From NCBI GenBank assembly GCA_017999075.1, contig JAGOBX010000089.1:1-10110 (forward strand): a stretch of 10,110 nucleotides of DNA, given 5' to 3'. The notes under the pieces were generated by a model. It was not told where the DNA came from. It did no database searches and saw only the letters and a list, made by a program, of their open reading frames with translations. Of this stretch, positions 1 to 4,690 are shown one piece after another. The stretch is from JAGOBX01 sp017999075 [NCBI: Candidatus Babelota bacterium] (lineage in GTDB: Bacteria > JAGOBX01). A program made the translations under genes and the position numbers. Every line of letters begins with the position of its first letter. The stretch's first letter is position 1.

Positions 1-409
1 AGCATATTCCATCCCACATTTCTATTATCAATTCATAAAATGCCTGTAATCTTCCCGGAATCATTTGAAGATTCTTATAAACTTTTCTTGCAACCAGTAT
101 GTGAAAAATTATTATAACCCACGCTACTGTGAATGATACTTTATTCAATACCCAGAAATTATAAGGTTCCTCTTTTTCGTCTTCTGATTCTGCTTCGGAA
201 TTTTTATTTGACTGGTCTGCAGCAGCAGCGGATTCTTTTGCTTTTTCTGATTTTTCAGAATTGATTCCGAAAAATTCTTTCAGGTTCAAACGTTCAACTT
301 CGCCTATAACAGGCATTGGCCTTTTGTCAATCGCAGCAACAAACGCTAAAATCATATGAACAACAAACAGCGTAACCAATATTGTCAATATATGTTTTTT
401 TACAGACAC
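1..409 (-). CDS. atpB: ATP synthase F0 subunit a (N-terminal part, runs off left edge)
   Basis: Subunit a is the membrane part of the F0 motor that forms the proton (or sodium) half-channels beside the c-ring. Only the first 136 codons are present; the C-terminal helices carrying the essential arginine lie outside the window. Visible are an N-terminal hydrophobic helix (about residues 4-24, ILTILVTLFVVHMILAFVAA), a polar region of about 65 residues rich in Glu, Lys, Ser and Ala, a second helix (SFTVAWVIIIFHILVA), and the family motif MIPGRLQAFYELIIEMW, which matches the 'iPgrlQ..~E' segment of bacterial AtpB. I chose the GTG at 409 because an AGGGG ribosome binding site (419-423) sits 9 bases upstream; the in-frame TTG at 418 would abut that site. 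It follows the AtpI-like gene by 5 bp, the usual atpI-atpB order. The long acidic N-terminal insertion is unusual compared with the E. coli protein. Identity is fairly sure. Confidence 0.88.
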   Translation of the reverse strand, partial: MSVKKHILTILVTLFVVHMILAFVAAIDKRPMPVIGEVERLNLKEFFGINSEKSEKAKESAAAADQSNKNSEAESEDEKEEPYNFWVLNKVSFTVAWVIIIFHILVARKVYKNLQMIPGRLQAFYELIIEMWDGIC

Positions 410-414
410 AATTG

Positions 415-873
415 TCAACCCCTATTTTTTTTTTTTATAATAAAATCATAAATATACAAAAAATAAATCGATATCTGAACGCTGAACAATCCAATGATTG
501 TCGTTATTATATTAATTTCATTTTTTTTAATTGACGCTGCTATCAAAACTCCAGCCATTATCATATAACGCAAAAAATAACTTTTTAAAAGTTCTGCAAC
601 TCCGTTGTTTTTATTTTCGGTTTTTGCATTTGAACTTCCGTTATTTTTTTCCTTTAACTCCGCGCCAATTACATTTTCAGTTTTTCTCGCAAGAAGCTGA
701 AAATTCAGCAAACTTGCTATGACTCCGCAAAGAAGTCCTTTTAATAATGCCGAAATATTATTTGATTTATAAAAAAAAGTCAATATAAAAATTATTAAAA
801 ATACCGAAAAAATTAAAGTCGTGAATATTATCACATTTTTAAATTTAGGATATGGTAATTCAAATATACTCAT
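415..873 (-). CDS. atpI: AtpI-like ATP synthase accessory membrane protein
   Basis: A small integral membrane protein of 152 residues with four predicted helices (about 13-35, 42-62, 97-115 and 119-143). A hydrophilic Asn/Lys/Glu-rich loop of about 30 residues lies between helices 2 and 3. AtpI proteins are about 100-130 residues, sit at the head of F-type ATPase operons and help assemble the c-ring. Support here is the helix pattern, the GxxxSLLNFQLLA stretch in helix 2 (typical of the ATP synthase I family), a basic residue before helix 3, and the position 5 bp before atpB. No good ribosome binding site precedes the ATG. The gene lies 35 bp downstream of the Trm112-family gene, so translation probably follows from a shared transcript. 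Sequence conservation in this family is weak, so the call rests largely on context plus topology. Confidence 0.75.
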   Translation of the reverse strand: MSIFELPYPKFKNVIIFTTLIFSVFLIIFILTFFYKSNNISALLKGLLCGVIASLLNFQLLARKTENVIGAELKEKNNGSSNAKTENKNNGVAELLKSYFLRYMIMAGVLIAASIKKNEINIITTIIGLFSVQISIYFLYIYDFIIKKKNRG

Positions 874-908
874 TTTCGGTAAAATTTGTATTTACTCATA
901 TATTGTTT

Positions 909-1205
909 TTATATTTTTTTTATATACAAAGCAATGTCTTTTGAAGAGTCGATAATATTATCAAGAGGAAATGCTTCTTCAATAAGCATTATGGGAATAT
1001 CTTCTCTTATCGGATAGAGATATTTTTTATCATTTCTTATTAATCCGCCGTTAATTTTTTCTGACACTTTATCTCCATTTCGGTTAACTAATTTATTTTC
1101 TGAAATCAGATTATTTAATTTATTTATCAAATCATCATTAGCGAGAAATACATCTTCCTTAGTTTCTGGGCAGCACAAAATATCAAGCAATTCTTTATCT
1201 ATCAT
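909..1205 (-). CDS. Trm112/YcaR-family protein
   Basis: A 98-residue member of the Trm112 family. In eukaryotes and archaea these small proteins activate methyltransferases; the bacterial YcaR-like members are mostly uncharacterised. The family signature is visible at both ends: KELLDILCCPETKEDV at the N-terminus and KKYLYPIREDIPIMLIEEAF near residues 60-80. Between them is a helical insertion of about 30 residues, found in the longer bacterial form. Of the zinc-binding cysteines in E. coli YcaR, only the first position is kept (C11/C12); the second is Thr and the later pair is missing, so a zinc site is unlikely. I chose the ATG at 1205: a GGAGG (1216-1220) lies 10 bases upstream. A TTG at 1211 is in frame but only 4 bases from it. 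The gene starts just after a terminator and leads into atpI. Confidence 0.85.
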   Translation of the reverse strand: MIDKELLDILCCPETKEDVFLANDDLINKLNNLISENKLVNRNGDKVSEKINGGLIRNDKKYLYPIREDIPIMLIEEAFPLDNIIDSSKDIALYIKKI

Positions 1206-1215
1206 AATCAAAATT

Positions 1216-1220
1216 CCTCC
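1216..1220 (-). promoter_or_regulatory. Ribosome binding site of the Trm112-family gene
   Basis: A perfect GGAGG on the minus strand. It sits 10 bases before ATG 1205 and 4 bases before TTG 1211, which favours the ATG. It lies only about 20 bases after the U-tract of the preceding terminator. Confidence 0.7.
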
Positions 1221-1238
1221 AGAATAAATTTCTATCTT

Positions 1239-1275
1239 AAAAAAAATCTGTGATTAGCGGGTTAGCAAATCACAG
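1239..1275 (-). terminator. Intrinsic terminator/attenuator before the Trm112-atpI-atpB genes
   Basis: On the minus strand the arms CTGTGATT and AATCACAG (8 bp, plus a further 2-bp GC pairing inside after a T-T mismatch) enclose a short loop. They are followed by an A and then eight T's. This is a textbook Rho-independent terminator for transcripts coming from the 90-residue gene, whose stop is 6 bp upstream of the hairpin. The next gene on the same strand begins only about 30 bp after the T-tract, so the element could also act as a partial terminator inside one operon. Confidence 0.8.
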
Positions 1276-1281
1276 GTATTG

Positions 1282-1554
1282 TCACAATCTTTTTTTAGCC
1301 ATTTTAGGATTTGTTTTCATCTTGTCCCATTTTTTTTCATTTGGGTTATCATTCAGCTTATCTTTGAATTTTGTGCCTCCAACAGTACGGTTTGCGGCTC
1401 GTCTTGCTGCAGCTTCTTTTATTTCCTGTTGTTTGGATATATAATCTTTTTCTACTGCTTTTTTAATAGTCGATTTATTTATAAAGCGCAATATAACCTG
1501 AAAAGCAATTATTCCGACAACTATTATCGGAACATACAATGCTAAATTATCCAT
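1282..1554 (-). CDS. Small membrane-anchored basic protein, unknown function
   Basis: I do not recognise this 90-residue protein. It has one N-terminal hydrophobic segment (about residues 6-25, LYVPIIVVGIIAFQVILRF). A strongly basic, Lys/Arg/Ala-rich and probably helical tail follows, ending in KMAKKRL. The tail contains EIKEAAARRAANRTVGG around residues 44-60. By the positive-inside rule the tail should be cytoplasmic, leaving a very short outside N-terminus. It starts 22 bp after the 104-residue coiled-coil gene and is followed 6 bp later by a terminator, so the two small genes most likely form one transcript. No strong ribosome binding site is visible. Both overlapping plus-strand frames look like shadows. 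A real gene is likely because of the coherent topology and the terminator placement. Confidence 0.65.
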   Translation of the reverse strand: MDNLALYVPIIVVGIIAFQVILRFINKSTIKKAVEKDYISKQQEIKEAAARRAANRTVGGTKFKDKLNDNPNEKKWDKMKTNPKMAKKRL

Positions 1555-1576
1555 AAAAAATAACTAAAAACCCGAT

Positions 1577-1891
1577 TTACTCTTTATCTACGCTGTCATC
1601 AAGCAAACTTGCCGTAAATGATTCGCCTTGTTTTTGGAGTTCTTCATTCAGCTTTTGAATTTTTTTAATTTTTAAAATTCCCCTGACCATTTTTTTTTCA
1701 AATTCTTTAACCCATTTTTCTTCTTCATTTTTACCAAAATCAAAAGTTGAAGTTGCTCCAAATTTAGAATCATCCTGTAAAACATCAATTATCTTATTTA
1801 ATTCAGTTATCTTGTCTTCCAATTCAGACTTCATATTTCCAAGATAATCAAGCTGTATTTTTATATTCGATACAATTTTTTCTCTGCTCAT
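1577..1891 (-). CDS. Small coiled-coil protein, unknown function
   Basis: An unrecognised soluble protein of 104 residues. It is highly charged and almost entirely helical by composition. Heptad-like stretches at about residues 3-40 (IQLDYLGNMKSELEDKITEL) and 55-92 suggest coiled coils, joined by a Ser/Thr/Phe/Gly-containing linker (KFGATSTFDFGK). No Cys, signal peptide or membrane segment is present. I place the start at ATG 1891 (MSREKIV) because AGGGGA lies 5 bases upstream. The frame could extend 10 codons further to a GTG at 1921, but that GTG has no such site. The next gene, encoding a single-pass membrane protein, starts 22 bp downstream, which hints that the two products act together, but nothing in the sequence gives a function. 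Confidence 0.65.
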   Translation of the reverse strand: MSREKIVSNIKIQLDYLGNMKSELEDKITELNKIIDVLQDDSKFGATSTFDFGKNEEEKWVKEFEKKMVRGILKIKKIQKLNEELQKQGESFTASLLDDSVDKE

Positions 1892-1925
1892 AACAATCCC
1901 CTGCCAGCAATCCGCAATCACCGTT

Positions 1926-1983
1926 TAATTTAAATGTCAAAAATAATACTCAATTCAAATGTTCTTATATTACATTTAAATTA
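1926..1983. repeat. 12-bp inverted repeat in the leader of the coiled-coil gene
   Basis: TAATTTAAATGT at 1926-1937 is the exact reverse complement of ACATTTAAATTA at 1972-1983, separated by 34 bp. The right arm overlaps the candidate -10 element. It could be an operator or a leader stem, but in such AT-rich sequence chance is a real alternative. Confidence 0.35.
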
Positions 1984-2008
1984 TTACATATTGTCATTAA
2001 AAAATCAA
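1980..2008 (-). promoter_or_regulatory. Candidate sigma-70 type promoter for the two small genes
   Basis: Reading the minus strand, TTGATT (2003-2008) is followed after 17 bp by AATAAT (1980-1985), with a TG one base upstream of the -10 element as in extended -10 promoters. It lies downstream of the hairpin that ends the DPD-like gene and about 90 bp before ATG 1891, where a promoter is expected. AT-rich DNA produces such matches easily, so this is only a candidate. Confidence 0.35.
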
Positions 2009-2041
2009 TATTTATTTTTGTTTTACTTTATAAAATCAATT

Positions 2042-2083
2042 TTAAAATTCTATGGTTTTAAAAATAAAACCATAGAATTTTAA
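2042..2083 (-). terminator. Long hairpin ending the DPD-like gene
   Basis: A perfect 19-bp inverted repeat (arms 2042-2060 and 2065-2083) with a 4-base AAAA loop on the plus strand. The core is TTCTATGGTTTT paired with AAAACCATAGAA. It begins 27 bp after the stop of the DPD-like gene. The T-rich outer end of the stem (AGAATTTTAAAATT on the minus strand) can serve as the U-tract, so it is probably an intrinsic terminator. No gene converges from the other side. The stem is very AT-rich but unusually long and perfect. Confidence 0.65.
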
Positions 2084-2109
2084 TTTTCAATCAAAAATTA
2101 AATTGGTTT

Positions 2110-4617
2110 TTAATCTTCTTTCAATGCTTTCAATTCTTCTTTAGTGCGTTTCCTTAAACTCAAAGCATTAGCAAAACATTTCAAAGTACAGATTCCGCAA
2201 CCTATACATTTTTCAGGATCAGTAACAGGGATTTTTTTATCATTCAAACTTATAGCCATATACGGACACCTTGAACAATTTCCGCAATGTTCGCACAAAT
2301 CCTCATTAACAGCAGATATTTTTTTAACAGGAGTCAATTCCATAAAACCTACTGTATGTTCAGGGAGAATAATACCGATTAATTCTTTCATAGATTTAAT
2401 TCCGCGCTGTTTCATCAATTCGCTCAATCCATTTGCCAAATCCTTATAAATACCATAGCCGTATTTTGTAGCAATAGTGCAGAACTGTACGGTTTTACAG
2501 CCAAGAGCAAGGAAATTTCCGGCCGCTTTATAATCCATAGGTCCGCCATTACCTGAAATATGAAGTTTTAAAGAAGAAATGTTCGCAAGATTAAAATTAC
2601 TTATCGGAGTTACTCCTTCGCCGCTCATTCCTATAACAACTCCATCTTCCCAAACCCTGTTTTTTCTATTCTGAAAATCAAGAGTAGGGAAAGTATTAGC
2701 TAAAGTAATTCCGGCTTTCTTTTTAGGATATTTATCAAACACCCGTTTAACAGCTCTTCCTATTACATGTATGGAAGTTACAGCTCCGGTAAGTTTAAAA
2801 AGTTTCGGTATTTCAGGATCGCTGCATTCCATTACCCAATCAATGATTTTAGCTGTTAATTCAGCGTTTTGAGAAACTATATCGCCTTCTGTTCCATCGC
2901 CGCCCTGAGGACACGACAAACTGTATTCAATACCCATAACCCCGGCTTTTTCAAGTTTTTTAGTATTTGCCTGCCATCCTTTTTTATCATTAGCGTCATC
3001 TCCTGTAACTGGCCCTCCTGTTGATGCCATCGTCAATCTGTCAGGATATAATTTTATAAGTTTTTTAACCTCAGCGCACACTCTGTCAAGAGAATGCCCT
3101 GAAACATTATCACAGTTGCCGTAAGTATTTTCATTATACACGCACATATATTCAGACGGTATATGTATAGGTATTCCGTCAAACGCAGTTTTCATTATAC
3201 CGCCTGCCCATCCGTTTTCATAAGCTTTTTTCATCTGATCAAACCCATCGCTTGTAGGAGCGGCTGACAGCAAAAACGGAGATCTGATTTTTCTGCCGAA
3301 GAAATCAGTTTCAAGAGATACAGGTTCAGGATTATACCCGTCAATCACAGCAATGCTTTTAACCTTTTTCTCGATTTTAGGAGGTTTTTTTGAACTTAAG
3401 AAAGCTTCAACTTCAACTCCAGTATTTTTTCCTGCTGCCACAGCTTCTACAACAGTAGTAGGTCCATTATCGCAATCTCCAGAATAAAACAATCCTTTAA
3501 TTTTATTTTTTTTCAAACCAGAATGATTTCCTATTGCAATAATAACAAAATCAATATCATTTCTTACCTGATTAGTATTCGGAATTTCTTTAATATCTCT
3601 CAAATTGAATTTAACTCCTGACGGAAGTTCAACTTTCGCAGTTGATAATCCTGTTATTTTCTTTCCATCAGAACTCAATATTCCCGTAACTTTTATTCTT
3701 CCATTAACATCTATTCCGCTTTCAATCAATTCACGCATTTCCTGAACTGTCAGCGGCATTTCACCGAGAACTTCAAGCGCAAAAATTTCTACGCGTTTAG
3801 CTCCTGATTTTTCCGCTGTGAAAGCGCAATCAGCAGCAGTAGCTCCGCCGCCTATTACAGCAACGCGTTTATTTTTCAAATTATGTTTTTTAAAATCCGA
3901 CAGATATTCTGTTCCTGAAACTCCCAAATTTTCATTTAAAATATTCATTTTATAGGATACAGGCAGTCCGGTACATACCACTACAGCATCATATTTTTTT
4001 GTCAATCCGGCAAAATCCTGTTCTTTCACTTCTGTTTTATATTTAACATTTATATTTGACAGCGAATATACAAAATCTATATCGCTTTTCAAAACATTTT
4101 TAGGAAGACGAAAATCAGGAATCAGATTGCAGGCTCCGCCTGATTTATCAGTTTTTTCCAAAATGTCGACCTTATATCCTTTCTGCGACAAATATGCGGC
4201 ACAGGCAATGCCTGCAGGACCTGCTCCTACAAGGGCAACTTTTTTACCATTTGGTTTTATTTTTTTAAATTCAGGCATTACTCCAAGTTCTTTTGCTTTC
4301 TGAACAAGTTTTGACTGAATATTAGGGATATCCAATGAAAAATCAAATTCCTTATGAACGCAGCCGCTCATACAATGTTTATCAGGACATACCATCCCGC
4401 ATATTCCTCCAAGAGGATTCAAACTTAATATTTCAGCTGCGGCACGCCTGAAATCAGAAGGATTTCCCAATTTAGCAGCCATTATAAAATCCGCCGGAGA
4501 ACAATTCGCCGGACATGCTGTTTTACAGGGTTTTTCTTCACAATATTCACACTTACCAATTTCATTTTTCAATTGACCTTCCGAATAAAAAAATCCTTTA
4601 TCGCGCAGTTTTTTCAA
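2110..4617 (-). CDS. Dihydropyrimidine dehydrogenase-like flavin/Fe-S oxidoreductase (fused PreT-PreA type)
   Basis: A single-chain cytoplasmic redox enzyme with the domain order of dihydropyrimidine dehydrogenase (DPD). Residues are numbered from the GTG at 4626. The N-terminal Fe-S region has C26, C29, C34, C38 and C76, C80, C85, C89, plus Q104 where DPD uses a glutamine ligand. An FAD motif VGAGPAG (133-139) and GDC (383-385) follow, then a nucleotide-binding motif VIGGGATAAD (257-266). The C-terminal half is an FMN barrel with catalytic C572 in SLSCPQGG and ANTF (643-646). Last comes a ferredoxin with C778/781/784/787 and C807/810/813/817. DPD passes electrons from NAD(P)H to reduce uracil or thymine. 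The pyrimidine-contacting Asn before the Cys is Ser here and the His after it is Gln, so the substrate may differ. Where GltD-like enzymes have a basic NADPH site, this one reads FALEVLGE, which suggests NADH. I favour TTG 4617 as start because AGGTGA lies 5 bases upstream; GTG 4626 falls inside that site. Confidence 0.85.
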   Translation of the reverse strand: MKKLRDKGFFYSEGQLKNEIGKCEYCEEKPCKTACPANCSPADFIMAAKLGNPSDFRRAAAEILSLNPLGGICGMVCPDKHCMSGCVHKEFDFSLDIPNIQSKLVQKAKELGVMPEFKKIKPNGKKVALVGAGPAGIACAAYLSQKGYKVDILEKTDKSGGACNLIPDFRLPKNVLKSDIDFVYSLSNINVKYKTEVKEQDFAGLTKKYDAVVVCTGLPVSYKMNILNENLGVSGTEYLSDFKKHNLKNKRVAVIGGGATAADCAFTAEKSGAKRVEIFALEVLGEMPLTVQEMRELIESGIDVNGRIKVTGILSSDGKKITGLSTAKVELPSGVKFNLRDIKEIPNTNQVRNDIDFVIIAIGNHSGLKKNKIKGLFYSGDCDNGPTTVVEAVAAGKNTGVEVEAFLSSKKPPKIEKKVKSIAVIDGYNPEPVSLETDFFGRKIRSPFLLSAAPTSDGFDQMKKAYENGWAGGIMKTAFDGIPIHIPSEYMCVYNENTYGNCDNVSGHSLDRVCAEVKKLIKLYPDRLTMASTGGPVTGDDANDKKGWQANTKKLEKAGVMGIEYSLSCPQGGDGTEGDIVSQNAELTAKIIDWVMECSDPEIPKLFKLTGAVTSIHVIGRAVKRVFDKYPKKKAGITLANTFPTLDFQNRKNRVWEDGVVIGMSGEGVTPISNFNLANISSLKLHISGNGGPMDYKAAGNFLALGCKTVQFCTIATKYGYGIYKDLANGLSELMKQRGIKSMKELIGIILPEHTVGFMELTPVKKISAVNEDLCEHCGNCSRCPYMAISLNDKKIPVTDPEKCIGCGICTLKCFANALSLRKRTKEELKALKED

Positions 4618-4622
4618 TTTAA

Positions 4623-4628
4623 TCACCT
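4623..4628 (-). promoter_or_regulatory. Ribosome binding site deciding the start of the DPD-like gene
   Basis: AGGTGA on the minus strand is a perfect match to the 16S anti-Shine-Dalgarno. Spacing of 5 bases to TTG 4617 fits well, while GTG 4626 overlaps the site and could hardly use it. Confidence 0.6.
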
Positions 4629-4653
4629 CAAAATTTCAAAAAATATGTTTAAA

Positions 4654-4682
4654 ATACTACTTTATTTTTTTATATAAATCAA
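4654..4682 (-). promoter_or_regulatory. Candidate promoter of the DPD-like gene
   Basis: In the 64-73 bp gap after the nuclease gene, the minus strand reads TTGATT (4677-4682), a 17-bp spacer and TAGTAT (4654-4659). Each hexamer matches consensus at 4 of 6 positions. No terminator is seen in this gap, so the DPD-like gene could also be read from upstream. Confidence 0.3.
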
Positions 4683-4690
4683 CAATAAAT

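Noticed and set aside
531-722. Plus-strand frame opposite the AtpI-like gene
   Set aside because: Composition (Phe/Leu-rich, no domain) is that of a shadow of an AT-rich membrane protein gene; the minus frame explains the region.
1248-1275. TGTGA...TCACA arms resembling a CRP-type site
   Set aside because: The half-sites are 16 bp apart instead of 6 and form the stem of a clear terminator with a T-tract.
1250-1545. Two plus-strand frames opposite the 90-residue gene
   Set aside because: They begin in or next to the terminator, are low-complexity Phe/Ser-rich, and lack ribosome binding sites.
2144-2449. Plus-strand frame opposite the ferredoxin end of the DPD-like gene
   Set aside because: It is the antisense of conserved Fe-S and FMN-barrel sequence and has no recognisable motif.
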